A stretch of DNA of 45,783 nucleotides, taken from assembly GCA_963204965.1 (NCBI GenBank), contig CAUJKA010000517.1:1-45783 (forward strand). Reading direction: 5' to 3'. Each line of letters opens with the position of its first letter. Positions within the stretch are counted from its first letter, which is position 1. Of this stretch, positions 9,349-17,271 are shown piece by piece. The translations under genes and the position numbers were made by a program. Below the pieces are notes generated by a model. It ran no database searches. It was not told the DNA's origin and saw only the letters and a program-made list of their open reading frames with translations. The stretch is from Planctomycetota bacterium. GTDB taxonomy: Bacteria; Planctomycetota; Planctomycetia; Pirellulales; Pirellulaceae.

Positions 9349-10458
9349 ATGCAGAAGTTGCGTGTGCTCATTGTCGATGACTCTACAGTGATCCGTAGAT
9401 TGCTTTCCGAAGCTCTGTCGGCGGATCCTGAGATTGAAGTTGTAGGTACGGCCGCCAATGGCAAGATTGCTTTGGCTAAGCTACCGCAACTCAAGCCTGA
9501 CCTGGTGACTCTGGATATTGAAATGCCAGAGATGGACGGGCTGGAGACGTTGACCGAAGTTCGAAAGCTGTATCCCAAGTTGCCCGTGATCATGTTCAGC
9601 ACATTGACTGAGCGTGGTGCGCAGACGACCTTGGAAGCGCTTTCTCGCGGAGCCACCGACTATGTTACCAAGCCAAGCAACGTTGGTAGCGTAGGTGCAG
9701 CGATTCAAAGTGTTCAGTCCGAACTGATACCGAAAATTAAGGTCTTCTGTAAACGCAGTTCGCCGATCACACTTTCCTCGCAAAAGCCGTCGATGCCTGC
9801 GATGCGACCGCCGCTGTCCAGTCCAGTGACTCGGCCTCAGCGCGTCGATGCCTTGGTCATCGGTACTTCAACTGGTGGGCCTAATGCCTTAGCGTTGGTG
9901 CTGCCTCAGATACCAGCCGATATTTCAATTCCAATTTTCATCGTTCAACACATGCCGCCGGTTTTTACAGCACGGTTGGCCGAGCGATTGCATCAACTGT
10001 CCGCAATCGAAGTGCTCGAAGCTAAAGACAAGATGCTCGCGGAACCCGGCAAAGCCTACCTGGCTCCCGGCGATTTCCATATGACACTACGACGTCAAGG
10101 AACCTCAACAGTAATCTCGCTGAACCAAGACGCACCCGAATGTTCGTGTCGTCCTGCGGTTGACGTGCTATTCCGCACCGCATCACAACTGTACACATCT
10201 AACCTGCTTTCCCTGGTCCTAACTGGAATGGGGCAAGATGGAATGAAGGGATGCGAGCTAATTCGAAAAGCAGGAGGCTATGTAATTGCACAAGACGAAC
10301 CAACATCGGTGGTCTGGGGAATGCCAGGAGCGGTTGCACGCTCGGGCCTTGCACATCAGATCCTACCATTAGAAAAAATTGGCATGGAAGTTTCCATGCT
10401 GGTTAGGCAATCAAGGGCTGGAAGGGCACAGCCATTTGCGGGAGCTGCCAATAAATGA
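9349..10458 (+). CDS. cheB: Chemotaxis response regulator protein-glutamate methylesterase CheB
   Basis: 369 residues. The N-terminal receiver domain (1-~125) has D10-D11, phospho-acceptor D56 (LVTLDIEMPEMDGLETL) and TKPS. A linker of about 40 residues leads to the methylesterase domain. Its catalytic triad is visible: S174 in GTSTGGPNA, H201 in FIVQHMPP and D297 in GMGQDGMKG. CheB removes methyl groups from chemoreceptor glutamates, opposing CheR, when activated by CheA phosphorylation. The stop codon overlaps the start of cheR (ATGA at 10455-10458), implying translational coupling. Length and domain order are typical. Confidence 0.96.
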   Translation: MQKLRVLIVDDSTVIRRLLSEALSADPEIEVVGTAANGKIALAKLPQLKPDLVTLDIEMPEMDGLETLTEVRKLYPKLPVIMFSTLTERGAQTTLEALSRGATDYVTKPSNVGSVGAAIQSVQSELIPKIKVFCKRSSPITLSSQKPSMPAMRPPLSSPVTRPQRVDALVIGTSTGGPNALALVLPQIPADISIPIFIVQHMPPVFTARLAERLHQLSAIEVLEAKDKMLAEPGKAYLAPGDFHMTLRRQGTSTVISLNQDAPECSCRPAVDVLFRTASQLYTSNLLSLVLTGMGQDGMKGCELIRKAGGYVIAQDEPTSVVWGMPGAVARSGLAHQILPLEKIGMEVSMLVRQSRAGRAQPFAGAANK

Positions 10459-11294
10459 GTACTGCTACACTTTCTACCGATACTCTCACGTTCGAGTACT
10501 TGACGCGATTCATTCGCGAAAAGTCGGCGATCGTCCTGGAGCCTAGCAAGTTGTACTTGCTGGAATCTCGGCTGATGCCTGTCGTGCGAGACAATGGTCT
10601 GGCATCCTTGCCTGACTTGGTCACTGCTCTCAAGCGCCCGGGAAGCCGTGACCTGTCACAGCAAGTCATCAATGCGATGACCACCAACGAGACCAGTTTT
10701 TATCGCGACATTCATCCGTTTGACGCTCTCAAGACCACCATCTTGCCAGAGCTGATCAAGAAGCGCGAGAAAGAACGAACGCTGAACATTTGGTCCAACG
10801 CTTGCTCGAGTGGACAAGAAGTGTATTCGATCGCGATGCTGTTGCGAGAACACTTTCCAGTGCTTCAAGGCTGGAAGGTCCGTTTGATTGCCAGCGACTT
10901 GAGTACAGCGATTCTTAGGCGAGCTCAAGAAGGAAACTTCAATCAGACAGAAGTTAACCGTGGTTTGCCGATGCCACTCTTGCTGAAGTACTTCACTAAG
11001 AATGGACTGAATTGGCAGATCAAAGAGGAAGTTCGCAACGGGATCGAGTTCAAAGAGGTCAATCTGATTGAAGCTTGGCCGCAATCGCTTCCTGCGATGG
11101 ATATCATCTTCCTCCGCAACGTCTTGATCTACTTCGATCCGCCAACCAAAACCAATGTATTGAACAAAGCGGCAAAGCTTTTGCGACCCGACGGCTACAT
11201 GTTTCTGGGTGGTGCAGAAACAACCATGAACTTGGATGTCAAGCTAACTCGTGAATCTGTCGGCAAGGCAACTTGCCTTCGCCCCAATGTCTAA
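10455..11294 (+). CDS. cheR: Chemotaxis protein methyltransferase CheR
   Basis: 279 residues. The N-terminal alpha domain (~1-80) ends with TTNETSFYRDIHPFD, the conserved CheR block. The SAM-binding domain carries WSNACSSGQEVYSIAM (motif I) and FLRNVLIYFD. It methylates glutamates on chemoreceptors using S-adenosylmethionine. It overlaps cheB by four bases (ATGA). No chemoreceptor gene is present in this window, so its substrates are encoded elsewhere. There is no C-terminal pentapeptide-binding or TPR extension. Confidence 0.95.
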   Translation: MSTATLSTDTLTFEYLTRFIREKSAIVLEPSKLYLLESRLMPVVRDNGLASLPDLVTALKRPGSRDLSQQVINAMTTNETSFYRDIHPFDALKTTILPELIKKREKERTLNIWSNACSSGQEVYSIAMLLREHFPVLQGWKVRLIASDLSTAILRRAQEGNFNQTEVNRGLPMPLLLKYFTKNGLNWQIKEEVRNGIEFKEVNLIEAWPQSLPAMDIIFLRNVLIYFDPPTKTNVLNKAAKLLRPDGYMFLGGAETTMNLDVKLTRESVGKATCLRPNV

Positions 11295-11318
11295 GCATAA
11301 GTGCATAGGAGACTAACC

Positions 11319-11777
11319 ATGATTTCTAGCGACGAAATTGTTGCAATAACTCAAAATGTAATGGGTACAATGTTCGAGTTGTGTCCAATGACCGACGAAT
11401 CACACACTGAACTGTTGGAAGGCGCTGAGGCCTTTACAGGTTGTGTGCAAATCAGCGGACAGTGGAAGGGCGCGGTAGTCCTACAGGGAACGCCCGAGCT
11501 AGCGAAGATTATCGCTGCGAACTTCTTCGAACTGACTGCCGATGAAGTTACCGAAGCCGATATTCGTGATTCGGTTGCCGAACTTACGAACATGGTTGGT
11601 GGCAATATCAAAGGTCAAGTTCCCGCTCCGTCCTACTTGTCGATTCCATCAGTAACTACAGGTAGCGACTTTAGTTTCCATTTGGCGGGGGCATCGGTGG
11701 TTAGCGAGGTTGTTGTAACCTGCGAAGGTCAATTGATGCGAATTCGCTTGTGCGAAGCCGACCAAGGTCAGGCTTAG
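11319..11777 (+). CDS. CheX-family chemotaxis phosphatase-like protein (first copy)
   Basis: I chose ATG 11319 because AGGAG ends seven bases before it; an in-frame GTG at 11301 lacks a ribosome binding site. The product is 152 residues. It has the CheC/CheX fold signature DSVAELTNMVGGNIKG, with the phosphatase pair E88 and N91 (ExxN). CheX proteins hydrolyse phospho-CheY using these residues. It lies 24 bases after cheR, in the same operon. A family member without phosphatase activity is possible, but the key residues are present. Confidence 0.85.
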   Translation: MISSDEIVAITQNVMGTMFELCPMTDESHTELLEGAEAFTGCVQISGQWKGAVVLQGTPELAKIIAANFFELTADEVTEADIRDSVAELTNMVGGNIKGQVPAPSYLSIPSVTTGSDFSFHLAGASVVSEVVVTCEGQLMRIRLCEADQGQA

Positions 11778-11843
11778 CTCGTGTTTTGTGAACATCCGTC
11801 CAGTAACCTCTGGCGGAAGAGAATTAAGTCCGTTTGTTAAGTA

Positions 11844-11867
11844 GCCTCAAGCAACATGACTTGAGGC
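11844..11867. other. Hairpin in the cheX-cheY gap
   Basis: GCCTCAAG (11844-11851) and CTTGAGGC (11860-11867) form an 8-bp stem with an eight-base loop. It lies 67 bases after the first cheX stop. No T-run follows, so it may be a weak transcription attenuator or a processing site rather than a full terminator. Confidence 0.35.
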
Positions 11868-12012
11868 AGGCCAGTCAGACCAGCAGTAACTTCGCTGTGG
11901 TCGATTAACAGGGGCCATTGAGGTTAATTACCTCGATAAAAGTTAGTCTAAGACCATATTTGTTTTATTCATTTCCAGTTGAACAACACGTTTCTTCAGG
12001 TGCGCGGTTGCC

Positions 12013-12375
12013 ATGAAAGTACTAGTCGTTGACGATTCCGGAGTTATGCGAAAGATCATCATTCGCTCGCTCAATGCTGTTGGCGTAATAGACATTGTCG
12101 AGGCGGGAGATGGTCAGGAAGCATTCTCGTTATTTAAGTCTGAGAGTTTTGACCTTGTCCTAACCGACTGGAACATGCCAGTTCGAAATGGCTTGGAACT
12201 TGTGACCGACATTCGGTCCACGGGCTCCAAAGTTCCTATCATGATGGTGACAACAGAGGCTCAGAAGACTCAGGTAATTACGGCGATTCAAGCCGGAGTT
12301 ACCGATTATTTGACCAAGCCCTTCGAGAACGACACGCTTCGCAAGAAGCTAGACAAATACGTGTCAGTTTCCTAG
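12013..12375 (+). CDS. cheY: CheY-like single-domain response regulator (second copy)
   Basis: 120 residues from ATG 12013. The receiver residues are complete: D7-D8, D52 in TDWNMPVRNGLEL, T80/T81 and K102-P103. It is separated from the first cheX by 235 bases, so it may have its own promoter. It is followed 85 bases later by a second cheX-type gene. The pairing of a receiver and a putative receiver phosphatase in both halves of the block suggests that each CheX serves a partner CheY. Confidence 0.9.
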   Translation: MKVLVVDDSGVMRKIIIRSLNAVGVIDIVEAGDGQEAFSLFKSESFDLVLTDWNMPVRNGLELVTDIRSTGSKVPIMMVTTEAQKTQVITAIQAGVTDYLTKPFENDTLRKKLDKYVSVS

Positions 12376-12460
12376 GTTTGCAGTTCTTGGCAACTGCCTT
12401 GGACAAAACGTAAAGACCTGCAAGTGTTCGCTGCTGCCCCTTTCTAGCAAAGACCATTTA

Positions 12461-12946
12461 ATGACTAACGTCGCTTACGAATGTATCACTCAGAGCATGG
12501 TTGTGCCCTTCATCGAAAGTACCAAGTCGGTGTTTTCGACCATGCTCGGAAGCGACGTGGTAGTCGCCTCTGAGGATGCTGGCCGCGGGAACATTGCCTT
12601 CGATATCAGCGGAATCATCAGCTTTTCGGGCTCGATCCAAGGTACCGCGGTAATCAGCCTAGAAAAGGAAGTCGCGCTTTCGATCGCCGAGACTCTATTG
12701 GGAACGCGACCAACAAAGATTGACGATGATGTTCGCGATCTAGTTGGCGAATTGGCAAACATGATCGGCGGGAATTCTAAGGAACGGTTATCCAATTCTG
12801 ATGTTGCGCTTGGCCTGCCAACGGTGGTCACTGGCAAAGGTCACGAAGTTAGTTTCGAACCGGGTGCTCAGGTTCGAAAAATCCACTTCGAAACCCAATG
12901 GGGTCCAATCGCCATCGAAATCGGCATGCGAGCTCCCAAAAGCTAG
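12461..12946 (+). CDS. CheX-family chemotaxis phosphatase-like protein (second copy)
   Basis: 161 residues from ATG 12461. The diagnostic block is VRDLVGELANMIGGNSKERL, with E97 and N100 as the ExxN phosphatase pair. N-terminally, the SIQGTAVISLEKE strand is typical of the CheC/CheX fold. It differs substantially from the copy at 11319, so the two are old paralogues, not a recent duplication. Dephosphorylation of the CheY encoded just upstream is the expected role. No obvious terminator follows. Confidence 0.85.
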   Translation: MTNVAYECITQSMVVPFIESTKSVFSTMLGSDVVVASEDAGRGNIAFDISGIISFSGSIQGTAVISLEKEVALSIAETLLGTRPTKIDDDVRDLVGELANMIGGNSKERLSNSDVALGLPTVVTGKGHEVSFEPGAQVRKIHFETQWGPIAIEIGMRAPKS

Positions 12947-13113
12947 CGCCGCCGAAAGAGGCTTCGCTAGACTCCAGAACGTAGAAGCCTAAAAGGATCG
13001 CCACAGTTCAGTTCCACGATCGAACTGCCTTCGTAGCGATCCCTGCAGTATTGAGATATAGTAACACCCAGTGCTATCGCCTTTTCCTTTCGGCCAAGCT
13101 ACGGGTGTGTGTC

Positions 13114-14961
13114 ATGTCTTTGCTGCCTACCGTTCGACTATTATCTCGCTACCTAGCTATTGCGATTCTCTCCACGGCTTCGTGTTGCGACATTCTCTGT
13201 GTCGCTGATGATAAGTCCGCCGAGTCCAAATCAGTCGGGGTCAATGATCTCGAAGTGAAAATCGTTGTGGGCTCGAAAGTCACCGAACTGAAGTTCACGG
13301 ACATTCGCGGTTTGGATCGCGAGCTGAAGGATCTGGGACAACACAAGGCGTATGTCTTTGTCTTTACCAACACAACATGTCCCTTGGTTCGCAAATACTT
13401 GCCCATTCTGAAGCAGATGGAAAGCGAACTTCGATCCGAAGATGTTCTTTTCGTCTCCGTAAATGTTGGGCCGCAAGATACGATTCGCGACATGGCGGCC
13501 CAGGCGGTTGACTTGGATGTTCCCTTTCATTTCGTCAAGGATCGAGACGAATCATGCGTTCGAGCGTTGGGTGCCAGCAAGACACCTGAAGTTGTGTTGT
13601 TGGACCAAGACTTCAATATTCGCTATCGCGGACGTATCGACGATCAGATGCGAATGGGAGGATCGAAGCCTATGCCTTCGCGCGAGGACCTGCGCGAAGC
13701 AATCCGCGAAGTCTTAGCAGGACAACCTGTGACTACTTCTCAAACGGAAGTCGATGGTTGCATCATAAGTCCGGTCGCGAAGCCTGATCGCATCGGCGAG
13801 GTCACATGGTCCAGCGAGATAGCCTCGTTAGTCCATGAAAAGTGCACCAACTGCCATCGCCCGGGAACTGCCGCGCCTTTCCCGTTGATGACTCGCGATG
13901 ACGTGGCTTCTAACGCGACCATGATCAAGGATGTGGTTGTCAAAGAATCGATGCCACCCTGGTATGCCACACGATCTCATGGCCGATTCCAGAACGACAC
14001 TGCATTATCGCCCGAGCAGAAGCAAAAGATGGTGGCTTGGATCGCGGCCGGCTGTCCATCGGGAGATTTATCAGCCGCACCGGTGTTCAAGGATGTGGTC
14101 GAAAGCGAGTGGAGGATCGGCAAGCCGGACTTGATCGTCACCATGGCCGAAGAGCATACGATCCCGGCCACTGGATTCGTTGCTTACAAGTATGTTGTAC
14201 TTCCTCATTTGTTTTTCGCGGATACATGGGTTGAAGCGTTTGAGATCAAGCCACTCAATCCATCGATCGTCCATCACTGTAACATGGCCTATGCCACGAA
14301 GGATGGGGCCAACAACGAGACCTTCATCACCGGCTATGTTCCTGGTGGTCAACCCATGGATCTAGGCAAGTTCGATAATGGCGTCGCCTATCGTATCCCA
14401 GCCGGTGCTGTGCTGGGTTTGCAGATACATTACACCACGGTGGGGACAGTTCAAAAGGGCAAGATACAAGTTGGTCTAAGATTTCCAAAACGTGAAATTC
14501 GCAAACGTTTGCATCACTTTGTGCTCGATCCGCGAGGCTGGGAGATTCCGCCTAATGACCCCGCATTCCGAATTGAATCGTCGCATACTCTAAAACACAA
14601 TGCGAACTTACTGGGGCTGTTTACCCACATGCATGTTCGTGGTCGCGACATGACTTTTTACGCGGATCAAGCCAGCAAGCCCACCGAAACTTTACTGCAA
14701 ATTCCTAACTACAACTTCGAGTGGCAGCTTGGTTACGAGCTAAAGCCCGGCGAGCGGAACTTTGAGAAAGGCACGAAGGTTCGCGCCGTGGCTCACTTTG
14801 ATAACTCGCCATTCAATCCCTACAATCCCGATCCTAAAGTGCCCGTTCGATACGGTCCTCAGACCGTAGACGAGATGTTCAATGGGTTCGTCTTCTACGT
14901 GGACAACGATGAAGTTCTGAGCATCAAAGTCAATCCATCCAACGGAGTTCAGATCCGCTAG
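13114..14961 (+). CDS. Redoxin / cytochrome c / copper type II monooxygenase-like fusion
   Basis: I chose ATG 13114 because it begins directly with a signal peptide; an in-frame TTG at 13051 would add 21 residues in front of it. The order is: signal peptide; a peroxiredoxin-like domain (FTNTTCPLVRKYLP, GASKTPEVVLLD); a heme-type segment KCTNCHRPGTAAPFPL (13843); then a peptidylglycine monooxygenase-like double sandwich. Its copper ligands are all recognisable: HH at 14272-14277, H in QIHYTT (14428), HxH in THMH (14626-14634) and M in DEMFN (14875). The family hydroxylates using copper and a reductant; here the reductant could come from the attached heme or thiol domain. The redoxin has one clear Cys rather than CxxC. 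The substrate is unknown. Confidence 0.85.
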   Translation: MSLLPTVRLLSRYLAIAILSTASCCDILCVADDKSAESKSVGVNDLEVKIVVGSKVTELKFTDIRGLDRELKDLGQHKAYVFVFTNTTCPLVRKYLPILKQMESELRSEDVLFVSVNVGPQDTIRDMAAQAVDLDVPFHFVKDRDESCVRALGASKTPEVVLLDQDFNIRYRGRIDDQMRMGGSKPMPSREDLREAIREVLAGQPVTTSQTEVDGCIISPVAKPDRIGEVTWSSEIASLVHEKCTNCHRPGTAAPFPLMTRDDVASNATMIKDVVVKESMPPWYATRSHGRFQNDTALSPEQKQKMVAWIAAGCPSGDLSAAPVFKDVVESEWRIGKPDLIVTMAEEHTIPATGFVAYKYVVLPHLFFADTWVEAFEIKPLNPSIVHHCNMAYATKDGANNETFITGYVPGGQPMDLGKFDNGVAYRIPAGAVLGLQIHYTTVGTVQKGKIQVGLRFPKREIRKRLHHFVLDPRGWEIPPNDPAFRIESSHTLKHNANLLGLFTHMHVRGRDMTFYADQASKPTETLLQIPNYNFEWQLGYELKPGERNFEKGTKVRAVAHFDNSPFNPYNPDPKVPVRYGPQTVDEMFNGFVFYVDNDEVLSIKVNPSNGVQIR

Positions 14962-14998
14962 TCGCCTTCATCGAAGCATGATCGTGGTCTTGCGATAC

Positions 14999-15031
14999 GA
15001 AAAAAGGCTCGATTCAATCGAATCGAGCCTT
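14999..15031 (-). terminator. Intrinsic terminator of the minus-strand ABC operon
   Basis: A perfect 12-bp stem, AAGGCTCGATTC / GAATCGAGCCTT, with a four-base loop at 15004-15031. Read on the minus strand it is followed by six T residues. It lies 37 bases after the stop of the DUF4340 gene. The stem may also stop transcripts of the plus-strand monooxygenase gene that ends at 14961. Confidence 0.85.
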
Positions 15032-15067
15032 CAGAAAAGCGACTATGCGTTGTGTAGCCCAATGAAC

Positions 15068-17161
15068 TTAGTTACCAGGAGGCAAACCGAAGTTTGGTGG
15101 GAACGCTGGGCCTTCGGCGCCAGCTCTCGCTGGATTAGCCTCTGGAGCCTTGAATAGCTGTTCGCGCGAGACTCGTAATTTGGTGTAAACGCTTTCGCTG
15201 ACGACGTAGTACCAATCAGCAAAGCCTGTGTTTAGCTCATCAACCTTCTTCTTGGCTGCTTTCAATGAATCATTGCGAGCATCCAAGGCACGCTTGTTCT
15301 CCTTCTTGATCGACTCTTGCAGGAATTGCAATCGCTCTTCAAGCTCTTCTTTCGACTCTTGACGCGATGGAGCCAATTCAGTCTGACCTGGTGTTGCCGG
15401 TGTGGTCTGAGTTGGAGCAGCTTGCTGAGCCGGTGTAGTTTGAGCTGGAGTTGTTTGAGCAGGTGTCGCTGCATCGGTCTTAGGCTGTTCAGCCGGAGGT
15501 TGTTGAGTTGTCTGTGGAGCATCAACCTTGGCTTCTTCTTGAGGCTTGGTTTCCTCTTGCTTGGTTGAGACCAGTTTGACTACAGAGGTTTCACTGCCTA
15601 CATCGTTGGCGGAAAGTTCTTTCGGTGCGTCAGCAGGCGCAGGAGCTGGCTCAGTCTTTGCAGGTTCTACCGGAGTTTCTGTAGCCGTGGGTGTAGCTGG
15701 AGCAGGTTCACCAGCCGGAGCATCTGCCTTGGCCGGCTCAGTAGTTTTGGGTTCTGTAGTTGCCGGTTCTGTTGTAGGAGTTGGCGTTGGGTTAGCTGGC
15801 TCAGTTGCCGGTGCAGATGTGCTGCTTTCGGCTGCTGCGGGCTCCTTACTTGGTTCAGGAGTTTTGGGAGCTGCTTCAGCGGGAACAACAGGAGTAGCTA
15901 CTCCGGATGCCTTGGCCTTTTCAGCAGCTTCCATGGCCAACATTTGCTCAACTGTTTCTGGAACAACCTTCAGCTCAGGGACTGGGAACTTGGATTCGTC
16001 CAATTGAGCTGTGACCAACAGGTAACGTCGGCTGGAGCTAGATGACTCGTCGTCCTTCTTATCTTTCTTGTCGTCCTCAAGAGCAGCGCTACTGATGATG
16101 GCGTTGCCGAAGCGAAGCAAATAGCGAATGCCGTCTTTGGTTCCAACGATCAGCTCGCCACCGGCTGCGAACACATCGCCAGAGTCCATGGGGAAGAAGC
16201 CTTGACTCTGTAGGCTCTTCGTCGATTCTTTATTCGCCAGAAGCGATTTGTCGGCTTTGAGATCTTGAGCCAGTCCTGCGGGCTTTCGGCGAACGTTAAT
16301 GATCTTCAAGTTTTGAACTGAGTTACGAAGATCATTCAGAGCGGTGTCAGCTAAGACCTTACCTTCGGGAAGTTGATTTGATTCTGGGCTGCCTTCCACC
16401 TTGTGATCAACGAATTTTGATAGGGACCATTTGTTGTCGTTGAAAGCCAAGTCTGAGTCGAAATTGCGAGCCAAGCCAAAGCCGCCGTCGACTGGAACAA
16501 TCGCGTAGTCGCGGAGGCCGACGTAGTTGATGTCCATGCCACGGACTGTCAGGATCTCGCCCTTGATCCAAGAATCAAACTGCGTCGAATAGGCATCGGT
16601 TTTCATCTCGACGACATACACAGCATCTTCGGTTGGGACGCGGACGTATCGTTGGTCTTTAGCGCCATCCACTGCCTTGCCAATAATCAAGGATGCAAGC
16701 ACATCGCCATTGGGGCCTCCAACTCGAACTAGTGTCCCAACACCCGTCGTCGATACGTCTAATTGGTCTTCCTTGGGCTCAATGACTCCATACATCGAGT
16801 GAGCGCCGCGATCGGTACTCACGGTCGACAAAACTGTCAGCTCGGTAAGTGGTGCGATAGCTTGGCTTACCTTCTCGGCGGAATCCGCTGGATAGTTATC
16901 CGAAGAAGGCAAAGACCAAACCTCATTTTTAGTGTCCTTGGCAAGTTCGAGTTGGCTGAGCTGAGCCAACTCTTCATTGAACTTCACGATCCGCAGGGAC
17001 GAAGCTGTGTCCGGTTCAAGTTCCTTGAAAATCGCTTGACCCTTAAGATCGCCTGTAATTTCGGATTCGCTGCGAATCGCCTTGGGGCGAACAATCCAAG
17101 CCCCGCCAAGTGACAATGCAGCGATCGCTGCAAACACGGCTGTGGTCTTCATTTCGTTCAC
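15068..17161 (-). CDS. DUF4340-family envelope protein with long Pro/Ala/Thr-rich linker
   Basis: I favour GTG 17161 because GAGGAG lies about eight bases upstream; ATG 17152 is an alternative. The product is about 697 residues. It starts with one membrane anchor (KTTAVFAAIAALSLGGAWIV), so most of it is periplasmic. The DUF4340 domain follows, with repeats of the LTELTVLSTVSTDRGAHSMYG and VYVVEMKTDAYSTQFDSWI type. Residues ~420-620 are low-complexity P/A/T/E with PAQTT repeats. A helical, charged tail follows. DUF4340 proteins usually accompany GldA/GldF/GldG-type ABC transporters, as here, and are thought to be accessory parts of that complex. The long linker would span the periplasm. It is the last gene of the operon. 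Confidence 0.8.
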   Translation of the reverse strand: MNEMKTTAVFAAIAALSLGGAWIVRPKAIRSESEITGDLKGQAIFKELEPDTASSLRIVKFNEELAQLSQLELAKDTKNEVWSLPSSDNYPADSAEKVSQAIAPLTELTVLSTVSTDRGAHSMYGVIEPKEDQLDVSTTGVGTLVRVGGPNGDVLASLIIGKAVDGAKDQRYVRVPTEDAVYVVEMKTDAYSTQFDSWIKGEILTVRGMDINYVGLRDYAIVPVDGGFGLARNFDSDLAFNDNKWSLSKFVDHKVEGSPESNQLPEGKVLADTALNDLRNSVQNLKIINVRRKPAGLAQDLKADKSLLANKESTKSLQSQGFFPMDSGDVFAAGGELIVGTKDGIRYLLRFGNAIISSAALEDDKKDKKDDESSSSSRRYLLVTAQLDESKFPVPELKVVPETVEQMLAMEAAEKAKASGVATPVVPAEAAPKTPEPSKEPAAAESSTSAPATEPANPTPTPTTEPATTEPKTTEPAKADAPAGEPAPATPTATETPVEPAKTEPAPAPADAPKELSANDVGSETSVVKLVSTKQEETKPQEEAKVDAPQTTQQPPAEQPKTDAATPAQTTPAQTTPAQQAAPTQTTPATPGQTELAPSRQESKEELEERLQFLQESIKKENKRALDARNDSLKAAKKKVDELNTGFADWYYVVSESVYTKLRVSREQLFKAPEANPARAGAEGPAFPPNFGLPPGN

Positions 17162-17271
17162 AAGAAAACTCCTCAATCAACATGCATCGATAATGGTTTA
17201 ATGATCCGTCGACTGCGCTGAGCCAACGTTTGGGTTTTCGGTTCAATCGTGTTTGTTTAGTTGTCTGTTGC

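Noticed and set aside
11844..11867. Full intrinsic terminator between the two halves of the chemotaxis block
   Set aside because: The stem is good, but no T-run follows, so I list it only as a hairpin.
15546..16007. Gly/Ala/Val-rich 153-codon frame
   Set aside because: It is the complement of the Pro/Ala/Thr low-complexity linker of the DUF4340 gene, and its composition is explained by that.
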